Numbered from the stretch's first letter, positions 26,808-36,463 are shown. The stretch is DNA of 64,000 nucleotides from Polyangium jinanense (GCF_028435365.1 NZ_JAGTJJ010000033.1:67109-131108); one strand, 5' to 3'. Notes: generated by a model from the letters alone, not told the origin. Translations and numbers: made by a program.

Positions 26808-27752
26808 ATGACCAGCAGCGCTGCTTCGACCCTTTCCCGGTCCCAGCGCCGTGTCGCCGCCGCCGGAGGTCGCCATATCGGCGACATCGTCGGATGGAAC
26901 ACGGAGCGCATCAATGTCTCCCGCGAGGATGCTCGGAAGCTCCTCGAGCCCGAGAAATTCGAGCATCTCATCGTGGACATGGATCCCGCCACGGCGCTCT
27001 CCCGCGCTGCCGGCGAGGTCAAGCGGCCGGCGAACATCCTCGTCCGGCCGTTCTCCCGCCCGAACGTCGACACGCCCGCGTCGTTCGGGGTGTACCTCCA
27101 GAACAAGATCGACGGCGAGAAGGGCGACAACGTCGTCTGCGGCGCGCGGTGCCGCGTCGATTCGGGCGGCAACCGCATCGTCTCCCTGCCGCCCGAGGGA
27201 GGTGCGGGGCTCGAGGCGGCCCTCGCGCATGCCGAGAACATCGCCGCGCACGCGAATCACCTCGTCACGCATTGCGAGACGCGGGACATCTCGAATGTCC
27301 TCGTCGCCATCGTGAAGGCCCTCTCGGGTGTGCCCATCCGCAACCGCGGGGGCCTCTACCTGCTTCCGCCGCCGTCCTGCGGCACGTGGAAGCGCCTCAA
27401 GCCCGCGCTCGAGGAGCTGCGCGTCGAGCCCCTCACCATCGAGATGCACGACGCGCCGGACAACCTCGCCGTCGCGAAGTCCGCGGCGCAGAGCGCGCTC
27501 GAGTCCGACATCGCCGAGCTCCTCACGGATCTCGAAAAGGCCAAGACCGACGGCATGCGGCAGGACGCGCTCACGCGGCGTGTGCAGTTCTGCAACGAGC
27601 TCGTCGCCAAGGCCGAGCTCTACCGCGGCGTGCTCGCAGGGGTCTCCGACAAGATCACCACCAGGGTGAAGGAGCTCCAGGACAGCTTCCAGCGCCAGCT
27701 CTCGGGCGGTGGGAGCAGCGGGCCGTCGTTCTCCATCGCCGTGAACGACTGA
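26808..27752 (+). CDS. DUF6744-like mobile-element protein
   Basis: I chose the ATG at 26808 (MTSSAASTLSRSQRR), giving 314 residues; the frame is open for 32 more codons upstream but that stretch is not protein-like. The body (GDIVGWNTERINVSREDARKLLE near residue 25-45, then RNRGGLYLLPPPSCGTWKRL around 200) resembles DUF6744-type proteins of actinobacterial and other large plasmids and phages, where the central part recalls DUF932/phage-like proteins. The last third is a coiled coil ending in Ser/Gly. It precedes the MoxR/vWA pair by 82 bases with a GC hairpin in between. Role unknown; DUF6744 assignment is from memory. Confidence 0.45.
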   Translation: MTSSAASTLSRSQRRVAAAGGRHIGDIVGWNTERINVSREDARKLLEPEKFEHLIVDMDPATALSRAAGEVKRPANILVRPFSRPNVDTPASFGVYLQNKIDGEKGDNVVCGARCRVDSGGNRIVSLPPEGGAGLEAALAHAENIAAHANHLVTHCETRDISNVLVAIVKALSGVPIRNRGGLYLLPPPSCGTWKRLKPALEELRVEPLTIEMHDAPDNLAVAKSAAQSALESDIAELLTDLEKAKTDGMRQDALTRRVQFCNELVAKAELYRGVLAGVSDKITTRVKELQDSFQRQLSGGGSSGPSFSIAVND

Positions 27753-27834
27753 TTGCACGACAAACCGGCCCCGTCTCGGGTGACACCGGGGCGGGGCTCC
27801 GCCGCGGCTTCAACCAGTCGCGGATTTCCACAAC

Positions 27835-28980
27835 ATGAAAAAGAACGGTTCCATCGACATGGGCTCCGTCCGCGCGCGGTTCCGCACCGTGCGTGATGGG
27901 CTCAACGCGGTCTTTCGGGAGCGCGAGGACGCGATCGAGTGCATCTTGCTCGCCGCGCTCGCGCAGAGCCACGCGCTGCTCGTCGGGCCTCCGGGCACGG
28001 CGAAGAGCGCGCTCTTCTTTGGGTTCCTCGCGTCGTTCACGGACGCGCGGAAGTTCCAGACGCTCGTCACGAAGTTTGGGACCGAGGACGAGTACTTCGG
28101 GCCCGTGAAGCTCTCCGCGCTCAAGAACGACCTCTGGGAGAGGAACTTGGATGGCCGTCTCGCGGCCGTCGAGTGCGCCTTCCTCGACGAGGTGTTCAAG
28201 GGCTCGGACAGCGTGCTCAATGCGTTCCTGTCCGCCATGAACGAGCGGCTGTACAAGGGGCAGTCGATTCCCCTGCGGCTCCTCGTCGGCGCGTCGAACG
28301 AGCTGCCCGAGGAGGAGATTCTCGCGGCGATCTACGATCGTTTCCTCCTGCGCGACGTCGTCGAGTACGTGCAGGCCGATGCGACGTGGATGCAACTCGT
28401 CGCCGCGCCGCCGGAGTACAAGCCGGCGGCGCAGATCGGGCTCGCGGAGTGGGATGCCGCGTGCAAGGATGTGTTGCGGCTCGAATTGCCCCAGCGTGTC
28501 GTCGACGAGATGCTCCGGCTTCGTACGGCGCTGAAGGCGGATGGCCTCGTCCTTTCGGATCGGCGCTGGATCGCGCTCACGCGCGTCCTCAAGGCCGCGG
28601 CGTGGCTCGACGATGCGCCCGCTGTCGAGCTCGACCACCTGTCCGTCCTGAAGTACGGGGTCTGGAACAAGCCGGAGGATCGGGCGCGTGTCGTCGCCGT
28701 GCTGCAAACGGTCGATCGCTCCGTCGTCGCTCAGGCGATCGATATCGTGGACGAGGCGCTCCGCGGGTACGCGAATCGGCCGACGGAGCCGGCCGCGTAT
28801 CAGTCCGCATTGCCCCAGCTCGCGGACAAGGTCACGGAGGCGGGCAAGCGCGTGCAGGACATGCTGAAGAACGGCGTGTCGCGCCGCGCTCACGCGCGCA
28901 TCCAGCCGAAGCTCGACGAGCTCAAGAAGGCCCACGACGCGCTCACGGCCGACCTCTCCAAGCGCTACGCGCTGCCGTAG
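27835..28980 (+). CDS. MoxR/RavA-type AAA+ ATPase
   Basis: A 381-residue AAA+ protein. Walker A is ALLVGPPGTAKSALF near residue 50, Walker B CAFLDEVFKGSD near 115, sensor 1 LVGASNELPEEEI near 145, and an arginine-finger region AAIYDRFLLRDVVEY follows. The C-terminal 100 residues form the RavA-style helical extension. MoxR ATPases act as chaperones with a vWA-domain partner, and the next gene, three bases downstream, encodes such a partner. A dead relative lies at 1699-2107. Here the pair is part of an accessory module, where such pairs often occur beside conflict genes. Confidence 0.88.
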   Translation: MKKNGSIDMGSVRARFRTVRDGLNAVFREREDAIECILLAALAQSHALLVGPPGTAKSALFFGFLASFTDARKFQTLVTKFGTEDEYFGPVKLSALKNDLWERNLDGRLAAVECAFLDEVFKGSDSVLNAFLSAMNERLYKGQSIPLRLLVGASNELPEEEILAAIYDRFLLRDVVEYVQADATWMQLVAAPPEYKPAAQIGLAEWDAACKDVLRLELPQRVVDEMLRLRTALKADGLVLSDRRWIALTRVLKAAAWLDDAPAVELDHLSVLKYGVWNKPEDRARVVAVLQTVDRSVVAQAIDIVDEALRGYANRPTEPAAYQSALPQLADKVTEAGKRVQDMLKNGVSRRAHARIQPKLDELKKAHDALTADLSKRYALP

Positions 28981-28983
28981 GCC

Positions 28984-30153
28984 ATGGGCACGTTTTTGCA
29001 GGCGAGGCGCCGGCATCTCTGCGTCAAAGAGGCGTCCTTCGAGGACGCGGAGAAGGCCGGTGATCTCTGGAATGCAATCGTGGGGCTCGGGCGGGATCCG
29101 CCGACGCGGTCCTTCGCGGAGGCCGTGAGGGATACGGTTCCCGCCGAGTACATGGCCTTTCTCGCCCTCGACGAGGTCGGCGCGGCCTATGCGTTCGGGC
29201 TCTTGTGGAAGGCGGGGAAGCATGTCCCGGAAGGAGCTTCGGCCTTCGAGATGCGGAGTGCTGCCCGCGAAGAGTGGGCGACGTTCGACAAGAAGGCGAA
29301 GCAGGTCAAGCACCTGTCGGACGGGTTCGGCTGGGATCTCTCGGCGGCCTGGGCGCAAGTCCGGCAGGTGGATGCTACGGGAGACGATATGGATCGGGTC
29401 GAGCGTATTGCTCGCCTGGCTGGTCGCATGTTCGCCTCGCTTCGCGGCGCGCACGCGAGCAAGGTCCACGGGGTCTCGGGCGAGGTGTACTCGGTCGAGC
29501 AGGGCAATGACGTCGCCCGGCTTCTGCCGGCAGAGACGGTGCTCCTGACCGACCCGCAGATCGAGATCGTGGCTCTCGAACGAATCGCCTCTCGCCGGGC
29601 TGCGCAGTACGCGGTCCGGGGGACGACGAAGAAGTCGAAGGGGCCGCTCGTGCTCGCGCTCGATGAATCCGGCAGCATGCACGGGGTGCGGAACGAGTGG
29701 GCGAAGGCCGCTGCGGTGGCGCTCGCCCGTGCAGCTTCGGCAGAGAATCGGCCCGTGGCGGTGGTCCATTACGCGACGTCAACCGTGGTGCAGGTCGTGA
29801 AGCCGGGCGACAGCGCGGGGATCGTGAAGATGATCCTTCACTTCCTCAGCGGTGGAACGGCGATCGGCCTGGCCCTCGGAGTTGCGGTGGATCAGGTGAA
29901 GGCGCTCGCGCAGAAGGGCCAGCACGGCGCCGACATCATCCTCGTCACGGACGGCATCGACCGGAACGAGGAAGAGCAGAAGAAGTCGGTCGACGCGGCG
30001 TCGAGCATCGGCGCGCGGCTCTGGACGGTGGCGATCGAGTGCTCCATCGCGGAGGACTCGCCGCTTCGGAAGAGGTCCGCGCAATACACCGAGCTCAACG
30101 ACAAGGCGATGACCGAGGGCTCGAGCATCACGCTGCTCGCGGGGGCAACGTGA
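28984..30153 (+). CDS. von Willebrand A (vWA) domain protein, partner of MoxR
   Basis: A 389-residue protein starting three bases after the MoxR stop. The N-terminal 200 residues are helical, as in ViaA-type proteins. The C-terminal part is a vWA domain: LVLALDESGSMHG (the MIDAS DxSxS motif) near residue 225, FLSGGTAIGLAL (the Thr of MIDAS) near 290 and ADIILVTDGIDRN near 320 with the third MIDAS Asp. It would bind the ATPase and a metal-dependent ligand. The stop overlaps the next gene's GTG by four bases, so three genes are coupled. Confidence 0.88.
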   Translation: MGTFLQARRRHLCVKEASFEDAEKAGDLWNAIVGLGRDPPTRSFAEAVRDTVPAEYMAFLALDEVGAAYAFGLLWKAGKHVPEGASAFEMRSAAREEWATFDKKAKQVKHLSDGFGWDLSAAWAQVRQVDATGDDMDRVERIARLAGRMFASLRGAHASKVHGVSGEVYSVEQGNDVARLLPAETVLLTDPQIEIVALERIASRRAAQYAVRGTTKKSKGPLVLALDESGSMHGVRNEWAKAAAVALARAASAENRPVAVVHYATSTVVQVVKPGDSAGIVKMILHFLSGGTAIGLALGVAVDQVKALAQKGQHGADIILVTDGIDRNEEEQKKSVDAASSIGARLWTVAIECSIAEDSPLRKRSAQYTELNDKAMTEGSSITLLAGAT

Positions 30154-30551
30154 GCGACGAAGATGATGATGTCGGTGGAGAGTTTGTCTTGATTGCGGCA
30201 TACAGCCGCGCACAGGCACTTGAAGACGGCACGCTCATCGACGTCACCGAGCTCGCGAAGCAGGCTGGAATCAAGGCGCCGGTGGCGCTGACGCGCTCCG
30301 TCTGGGAGAGGTACGTCGAGCTGTCCCCGGCTGCGGAGAAGGCGGGAAACGACACGACGGGCAGGACGTGGGACATCCTCTGGATGTTCCGCTGTGCCGC
30401 CCTGCAACGGCCGGATGAAGCCGAGATCCGGTACCAATTGCATGTCGTCACCGACGCGATTGAACCGTCCCTCGTCGAGCTGAAGGCCATCATCGGGCCC
30501 GGCGACGACGGCGAGGCGGTCATCACGATCCTCTTGCCCGAAGAGGATTGA
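30150..30551 (+). CDS. DUF6573-family protein
   Basis: Begins at GTG 30150, overlapping the vWA stop (GTGA), and yields 133 residues. The sequence ISAYSRAQAL-type opening (LIAAYSRAQALEDG), then LIDVTELAKQAGIKAPVALTR, WERYVEL, TWDILWMFRCA and the closing KAIIGPGDDGEAVITILLPEED are typical of DUF6573, a small family found on plasmids and integrative elements across bacteria. No reaction is known. It is the last member of the MoxR-vWA cluster and is followed by a clear terminator. Confidence 0.8.
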   Translation: MSDEDDDVGGEFVLIAAYSRAQALEDGTLIDVTELAKQAGIKAPVALTRSVWERYVELSPAAEKAGNDTTGRTWDILWMFRCAALQRPDEAEIRYQLHVVTDAIEPSLVELKAIIGPGDDGEAVITILLPEED

Positions 30552-30571
30552 GCGAAAACCCAACAACAACA

Positions 30572-30612
30572 ATGCGGCGTGCGGTTCTTCCGTGCGCCGC
30601 ATTCGCTTTTTC
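30572..30612 (+). terminator. Intrinsic terminator hairpin, 10 bases before the next start
   Basis: AATGCGGCG (30572-30580) pairs perfectly with CGCCGCATT (30596-30604), with additional inner pairing, and is followed by CGCTTTTT. The ATG at 30623 lies 10 bases beyond. Confidence 0.8.
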
Positions 30613-30622
30613 AGGGAGACAC

Positions 30623-30961
30623 ATGTCGTCCAAGCAGTCGCCCACGAAGAACGCGGAGACCGAGGAGCAGGAGCGCGTGGAGGAGTGCATGGCCTCGTTC
30701 GCGCTCGCCAGCGACGGGCACGTCTACATCCACGAGGACGAGCTGCCCGCCGACAAACGGCGCGGGCGCAAGGAGTGGCGAGGCGTGCGCCTCACGCGGG
30801 CCGAGAGCGAGTTCTTCGCCGAGGAGGTGGAGCTCATCATGCCGAACGTGGCCGTCGCGCTGCGGAGCGCCATCGAGAAGGGCAAGCTCGGCGGGCAGGA
30901 GCCGCCCGAGGGCGCCGAGCCGGTGAACCCGGGGACGGGGCCGGAGTCGGGCGTCTTCTGA
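30623..30961 (+). CDS. Small acidic hypothetical protein
   Basis: ATG 30623 is preceded by CAGGGAGACAC. The 112-residue product is strongly charged: a Glu-rich N terminus (ETEEQERVEECMASFALASD), a middle reading VYIHEDELPADKRRGRKEW, and a Pro/Gly end. No known domain. It sits between two terminator hairpins, so it could be a separate transcription unit or controlled by read-through. Confidence 0.5.
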   Translation: MSSKQSPTKNAETEEQERVEECMASFALASDGHVYIHEDELPADKRRGRKEWRGVRLTRAESEFFAEEVELIMPNVAVALRSAIEKGKLGGQEPPEGAEPVNPGTGPESGVF

Positions 30962-30968
30962 TCGGACT

Positions 30969-31010
30969 GGGCCCGGGGGCATGTGTCTCCGGGCCCGCTT
31001 CTTCCTTTTC
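30969..31010 (+). terminator. GC-rich hairpin with T-rich tail
   Basis: GGGCCCGG (30969-30976) pairs with CCGGGCCC (30989-30996), followed by CTTCTTCCTTTTC. It lies just after the stop at 30961 and ends about 27 bases before the ATG at 31038. Confidence 0.75.
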
Positions 31011-31037
31011 GCAGTCATTCATTCAAAGGGAGTCGAT

Positions 31038-32576
31038 ATGGGGAAGCATCCCCAGTCGGAGAAGTGCCTCCGGAGTGAGGTTCTTTCCATCTCGCTCACG
31101 GGCCTCGTCGCGTCGCTCGTGAGCATCGTCGTCACGATCGAGACGGGCGCGAGCTTGTTTGATCTCGTCGGTCTCGCTGAAGTGAGCCTGCGCGAGACGA
31201 AGGTGCGCGTCCGCTCGGCGCTCGCGCAGGTCGGCGTGCGCCTTGATGGCTACACCATCGCGGTCAAGGTCTCCCCCGCAGATCTTCGGAATGATGGGTT
31301 CTTCGACCTGGCCATAGCGACGGCCGTGATTCTCGCCTTCGAGAAGAAGACGCTGCCGGGCACCGTCGTGCTCGGCGAGCTGTCCCTCTCGGGGGGAGTG
31401 CGGCCCGTTCGCGGGGTGCTGCCGGCGTTGCGGGGTGCGGCGAGCAAGGGGATCGAGCATGCGATCGTGCCCCGTGCCAACCTCGCGGAGGCAGCGAGTG
31501 CGTCGGAGCTCGATGTACGCGTGGCGGGAAAACTGGATGCCGTGCAGGACTACCTGCGTGGCGCCTGCGAGCTCGAGCGCGCGAGCGTGCCCTTTCGACC
31601 GAAGCAGCCCGGGGCGCTCGATCTGTCAGACATGCGCGGGATGCCATCGACGAGGCGAGCGATCGAGATCGCGGCGGCGGGCCAGCATTCAATTCTCTTC
31701 ATCGGCCCGCCCGGTGCTGGGATTACCATGGCCTCGCGCCGCATTCCCACGCTCCTGCCACCGATGTCCGTGGACGAGGCGCTCGAAGTCACGAGCATCC
31801 ACTCCGTCGCCGGATTGCTCAATTCGGAGCAGGGGCTCGCTACGAATCGACCGTTTCGCGCGCCCCATCATTCGGTGGCTCCGGCAGGACTTGTCGGCGG
31901 GGGAGAGCCCGTGCGTCCCGGGGAGGTGTCCCTCGCCCACGGCGGCGTCTTGTTCCTCGACGAGCTGCCGGAGTTTCGTCGGAGTTCGCTCGCCCTGCTG
32001 GAGACCACGCTCGCCCAAGGGGAAGCGGTCATCATCCGGGGGCAGAAACGCACGGTCTTTCCGGCGTGTCCTCTCCTGGTTCTGGCGACGCACGCGTGCC
32101 CTTGCGGGTTCTACGGGGACGCGAAACGGCGGTGCACATGTTCCGTCGAGCAGATCCGGCGTCATCGGGAGCGAGTGCACGGGCCGCTGTTTGAGCGAGT
32201 CGACATGCAGATCGTGGTGCCGCCTGTCGACGTCGCGCAGCTCGGAAGCAAGGCGAAGGGCGAGAACAGCGAGACGGTGCGGAACCGGGTCGTTGCAGCA
32301 CGAACGATTCAGCATGCCCGGGCGGCGCGGCAGAAGGTCGCCTCCTCGCTCAACACCGCGTTGAACGACCGCGACCTCGAGCGCATCGCCACGCCTGATG
32401 CGCAGGGGAAGCGGACCCTGGAGCAGGCCGTCGAGCGGCTCGGGTTGTCTGCGAGTCTCCGGACCAAGGTGCTCCGTGTGGCCCGAACGATCGCCGACCT
32501 CGACGGGAGCGAGGTCATCCGCGCACCGCACGTCGCGGAGGCCGTTCTCCTCGCTCCCGTCTTTGGGCTCGGCTGA
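31038..32576 (+). CDS. ComM/YifB-like Mg-chelatase-family ATPase with altered Walker A
   Basis: ATG 31038 follows AAAGGGAG. The 512-residue product has the full ComM/YifB layout: N-terminal ChlI-like domain (FDLVGLAEVSLRETKVRVRSA, the usual 'VGLPD.avKESreRVraA'), AAA+ core with Walker B VLFLDELPEFRR, the cysteine cluster region ACPCGFYGD..RRCTCS, and a C-terminal helical domain. In Walker A, however, the usual GPPGxGKTM reads GPPGAGITMASRR; ATT codes for Ile where the invariant Lys should be. ComM is a branch-migration helicase used in transformation. This copy, next to recA in an accessory module, probably cannot hydrolyse ATP normally. Confidence 0.88.
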   Translation: MGKHPQSEKCLRSEVLSISLTGLVASLVSIVVTIETGASLFDLVGLAEVSLRETKVRVRSALAQVGVRLDGYTIAVKVSPADLRNDGFFDLAIATAVILAFEKKTLPGTVVLGELSLSGGVRPVRGVLPALRGAASKGIEHAIVPRANLAEAASASELDVRVAGKLDAVQDYLRGACELERASVPFRPKQPGALDLSDMRGMPSTRRAIEIAAAGQHSILFIGPPGAGITMASRRIPTLLPPMSVDEALEVTSIHSVAGLLNSEQGLATNRPFRAPHHSVAPAGLVGGGEPVRPGEVSLAHGGVLFLDELPEFRRSSLALLETTLAQGEAVIIRGQKRTVFPACPLLVLATHACPCGFYGDAKRRCTCSVEQIRRHRERVHGPLFERVDMQIVVPPVDVAQLGSKAKGENSETVRNRVVAARTIQHARAARQKVASSLNTALNDRDLERIATPDAQGKRTLEQAVERLGLSASLRTKVLRVARTIADLDGSEVIRAPHVAEAVLLAPVFGLG

Positions 32577-32899
32577 TGACCGACACCAAAGAGCCGGAGG
32601 AGGCCGATAATGGACCTCCGACCGAACCGGGCATGAAGGCGAGGCCCACCATCCCCTCGGAGGATCGCTGGCACATCGCCTCGTGCTCGGAAGGCAGGGC
32701 CATCATTCGTGATCAGAACGGACTGTTCGTCGGGGAGGTCATCGAGGCGGATGCCGAGCTCATCGCGGCGGCTCCCGAGCTTCTCGACCTCGTGAACGAC
32801 CTCCTGGACGACCTGCGTCGCGATCATCGCATTGCCGAGGCCCTGGCGCTCTGCGAGCGCCTGGCCATGCACGCGAGCGGCGGGCAAAAGCAGGGATAA
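32576..32899 (+). CDS. Small hypothetical protein after the ComM-like gene
   Basis: Start ATG 32576 overlaps the ComM-like stop (TGATG). The 107-residue product reads [20 protein letters not shown] then [29 protein letters not shown], a pattern (ItD..g..va.......d..lIaaAPelL) found in small phage and plasmid proteins of unknown role. It is coupled to the ComM-like gene. Confidence 0.6.
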   Translation: MTDTKEPEEADNGPPTEPGMKARPTIPSEDRWHIASCSEGRAIIRDQNGLFVGEVIEADAELIAAAPELLDLVNDLLDDLRRDHRIAEALALCERLAMHASGGQKQG

Positions 32900-32986
32900 C
32901 AACCACGGCGCTGCTCCTGGGCATCGCACGAACAAGCACCCGAGCCCGGATGTGCCGTGAATGGCGGCTCCTGGGAGCTTTGACCC

Positions 32987-33019
32987 GCGCACCTTCCCGG
33001 GGAGGTGCGCTTTTCTTTT
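32987..33019 (+). terminator. Intrinsic terminator directly before recA
   Basis: GCGCACCT (32987-32994) pairs with AGGTGCGC (33003-33010), followed by TTTTCTTTT. It ends 14 bases before the recA ATG at 33034, in the place where a leader and ribosome site would be expected. Confidence 0.8.
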
Positions 33020-33033
33020 GTGGACCAACGACC

Positions 33034-34020
<987 letters not shown>

Positions 34021-34029
<9 letters not shown>

Positions 34030-34220
34030 TTGAGGGGCCTGTGCGGACGCCTGTGCGTCATCACGCGGGCAAGAAGAAGTAGAGATCAGCGCGTCGTCGG
34101 AGTCGCCGAGGCAACTCGCAGGACTTCTGACGCGCGCACAGCTCTCTCGGAGGGTTCATATTCACGGAGAAGCAGCCGGGGGCCAAGCGGGTCGCTCTCG
34201 TGGGCTGTTCGGCTCTGAAG
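34021..34220 (+). repeat. 200-base repeat, copy A (partner at 47601-47800)
   Basis: Begins in the last codons of recA and runs through the intergenic stretch into the DUF6884-like reading frame. By hand alignment it differs from 47601-47800 at about nine positions including three single-base indels (about 95% identical), whereas the adjoining recA coding sequence is only about 81% identical between the two sites. Confidence 0.9.
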
Positions 34221-34585
34221 AACAAGAAACCGGCTCCGGCCAAGGACTTCTATACGTCGGCGCTCTTTCGCGCCGCCTACGCATACGCCGAGAAGACGTG
34301 CGACGTGGTGGTCATCGTCTCCGCCTTCTACGGCGCGGTCGCACCGAAGACCGTGCTGCACCCGTATGACCGGAGCCTCCGCAAGTTCCGGAAGAGCGAT
34401 CGGGAGGACTGGGGAGCGCGAACGATCGGCGAGTTATTGCCCTCGTTCCGCCCGCCGCCGCAGCTCGTGATCCTCGCGGGCGAGATCTACGCCGACGCTC
34501 TTCTGCACCGCGCGCACTGGCACAACCTGCCGCTGCCCGAGCAGCCGCGGCCCCGGATCCGAGGCTGCGGCGTGCGGGTGAAGTG
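34158..34585 (+). pseudogene. DUF6884-like gene, start codon lost and 3' end replaced
   Basis: The reading frame gives KRVALVGCSALKNKKPAPAK, then SALFRAAYAYAEKTCDVVVI, FYGAVAPKTVLHPYDRSL and LVILAGEIYADALL, which is the DUF6884 pattern (RVaLVgCSk.K...pa.A.dLY.s.lF..ar.yAe). The codon where copy B of the repeat has ATG (47740) is ATA here, and no ATG, GTG or TTG precedes the GTG at 34200, which would delete the first beta strand. After about 34585 homology stops and the sequence turns into IS66 scrap. I read it as a decaying gene; initiation at ATA cannot be excluded. Confidence 0.6.
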
Positions 34586-34709
34586 TATCACCTTACCGTC
34601 CCCCGTCATGACGCCCGCTCTCCCCCGTGCTTGGCGCTGCGTTCGCGCAGCGTGGAGGCCTGGTGCGCGGCGCTTGTCGAGCCCCGTGAGCTCCGGGCGC
34701 AACCACGCC

Positions 34710-34845
34710 GCGCTCGGCCCGCTCGGTGTGGTTGTTGCCGAGCGGAATGAGCGGGTCGTCCAGAAAACGCACGAGCCCGCTCCACTGGCCCGCCATGTAC
34801 TTGATCGCCTTGTCCAGCCCGCGGTTCCCCTCAACGCGACAGAAT
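34710..34845 (-). mobile_element. Remnant of an IS66-family transposase
   Basis: About 45 codons of the C-terminal part of an IS66-type transposase: EGNRGLDKAIKYMAGQWSGL, then VRFLDDPLIPLGNNHTERAE. The 'DNN..ERaiR' landmark of the family appears as GNNHTERAERG. No inverted repeats or other transposase parts are present. The fragment abuts the broken DUF6884 gene and probably marks where it was cut. Confidence 0.7.
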
Positions 34846-35409
34846 CCTGCGCACCCGGCCGACCTCCCCCGATTCGAGGCGCACCTTGATGCCTCGCGGG
34901 TGCTCCGGCGAGCTCGTGAGGATGTCGCGCACCACGCCCTCGGTCAGCGCGCCGGTCTCCTGATCTGCCTTCTGCACGATGGCGACGCGCAAGCCGCGGC
35001 GGATGTGCGCCCGCAGCGTCCCTCCGGGCTCCCCGGTTCGCGAGGGGTCGGCCGGGGCCGCTGGTAGGACGATCTTCACGTTGCCTGCGCCCGCCTCTCG
35101 CAGCACCGCAGCGACGCTCTCGCAGTCGTCCGTCATCACCAGGAGGTCGCGCCCCTCGACCAGCACCGGGCGACCCAGCCGGTCTCGCCAGCGCGCGCCG
35201 AGCGGGGCGTGGTGCTCGTGCGGCACGCCGATGACGCGCGTGATCACCGCGCCCTCGGTGGGGTCGAACTCCCTGCGCACGATGACCCGGCCGAGCGGCG
35301 CCCGGACGAAAGGGGCAGGGGCAGGCTTCGGCGCGCGCGTGTCGGCGGCCGGCACGGCGTCGCGGAGCGACGAGAAGGGCTTGTGCTTCAATCCTTTGTC
35401 GGAGGACAC
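34831..35409 (-). CDS. YwbE (DUF2196) domain protein with SUI1-like N-terminal region
   Basis: A 192-residue protein from GTG 35409. The C-terminal 65 residues (HIRRGLRVAIVQKADQETGA, LTEGVVRDILTSSPEHPRGI, KVRLESGEVGRVRRIL) are a complete YwbE/DUF2196 domain, normally a stand-alone protein of about 60 residues. The first half (KGLKHKPFSSL opening; ITRVIGVPHEH; LGRPVLVEGRDLLV) loosely recalls eIF1/SUI1-like proteins. Function of YwbE is unknown, with an RNA-binding role suspected. Its 3' end overlaps the IS66 scrap, so its transcription may be affected. Confidence 0.65.
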   Translation of the reverse strand: MSSDKGLKHKPFSSLRDAVPAADTRAPKPAPAPFVRAPLGRVIVRREFDPTEGAVITRVIGVPHEHHAPLGARWRDRLGRPVLVEGRDLLVMTDDCESVAAVLREAGAGNVKIVLPAAPADPSRTGEPGGTLRAHIRRGLRVAIVQKADQETGALTEGVVRDILTSSPEHPRGIKVRLESGEVGRVRRILSR

Positions 35410-35589
35410 GATCCCCAGTCTGCCACGATCGATCCTGGAACCGGGGCGCTCGATGCGCCCGGAAGGCTTCGCGCCTCGCTCACACCCTCAAGGCAGGTGA
35501 AGCTCCGTCGGCGCGAAGAGGAGAATGCGAGTCCACGTTTGGTCGAGCAGTAGGAAGTTCCCGAAGGCGTCCCACGCCGCTTCGGAGGG

Positions 35590-36463
35590 CTGGGAGGTGT
35601 TCACGTGCACCACGTCGAAGGGCGGGACGTAGCACCCCTGGGTCGAGCTGCGCGATCCTGGACGGCCAGCACAAGCGCGCGGCTATCGCGATGGCGCGCT
35701 CGCAGGAGTACATCAAGAAGCGCAAGGGAACGCTGGGCTTGTGCCTGACGTTGTTCGTCGACGCCGGGCTCGAGAGGGCGCAGCAGCGGTTCGCAAATCT
35801 CAACCGCTTCGCGGTGCGGCCGAACAACTCGCTCGGGCTCCTCTACGACCACCGCGACGAGCTCGCCAACCTCACCCGCGCCGTCGTGCGCGACGTTGTT
35901 CTCTTCCACAAGCTCGCCGACGGGGAGAAGACGTCCGTGGCCGGCGGCTCGAACAAGCTCTTCGCGCTGGCCAGCATCCACGCGGCCACGAAGACGCTGC
36001 TCGCGGGGTTCAGCGGGAGCTTCGAGACCGCGAGGCCAATCGCGGTCGAGTTCTGGACCGAGGTGACGCGCGTCATGCCGCTCTGGAACGAGGGCGGCCT
36101 CGGCAAGGTCCGGGCGGCCGAGCTGCGGGAGAAGTACGTGCATGGGCACGCGGTCGCGCTCGAGGCCCTCGGCCGGGCCGGCAACGCGCTGCTGCGGGAG
36201 CGACGGGAGGACTGGAAGAGCCTCCTGGCGGCCTCGGGACGCTCGACTGGTCCCGCGCGAGCCCGCGCTGGGAGGGGCGCGCTTTGGTGAACGGCAGGAT
36301 CGCGAAGAACGCTGCGAGCGTCATCCTCACGGCCAACCTGATCAAGGTGCACCTCGGCTTGGAGCTCTCCATCGAGGACCGGCGGCATGAATCCGTGCTG
36401 GTCTCCGAGGATGCTCAGGCCGAGGACTTGCAGGGCGACGAGAGGGCGGCGACAGCGGCCTGA
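35590..36463 (+). pseudogene. Broken DndB-like (DGQHR-domain) gene
   Basis: The main frame (about 35652-36230) reads AILDGQHKRAAIAMARSQEY, the DGQHR-type motif, then DAGLERAQQRFANLNRFAVR, SLGLLYDHRDELANLTRAVV and KLFALASIHAATKTLLAG. A frameshift near 36230 leads to DWSRASPRWEGRALVNGRIA and LTANLIKVHLGLEL in another frame, the C-terminal part. The N terminus before the motif is missing or scrambled. DndB represses the phosphorothioation genes dndCDE; none of them is present, so this is a solitary relic. Confidence 0.75.

Noticed and set aside
27655..29769. 704-residue minus-strand open frame opposite MoxR and vWA genes
   Set aside because: High-GC shadow of two clearly recognisable genes; no domain or ribosome site.
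30548..30622. Upstream extension of the 112-residue gene
   Set aside because: The extra 25 codons run through the terminator hairpin; the ATG at 30623 has its own ribosome site.
34040..34081. 13-codon ORF (VRTPVRHHAGKKK) after recA, present in both repeat copies
   Set aside because: Its conservation is explained by the high identity of the whole 200-base repeat; too short to claim as a gene.
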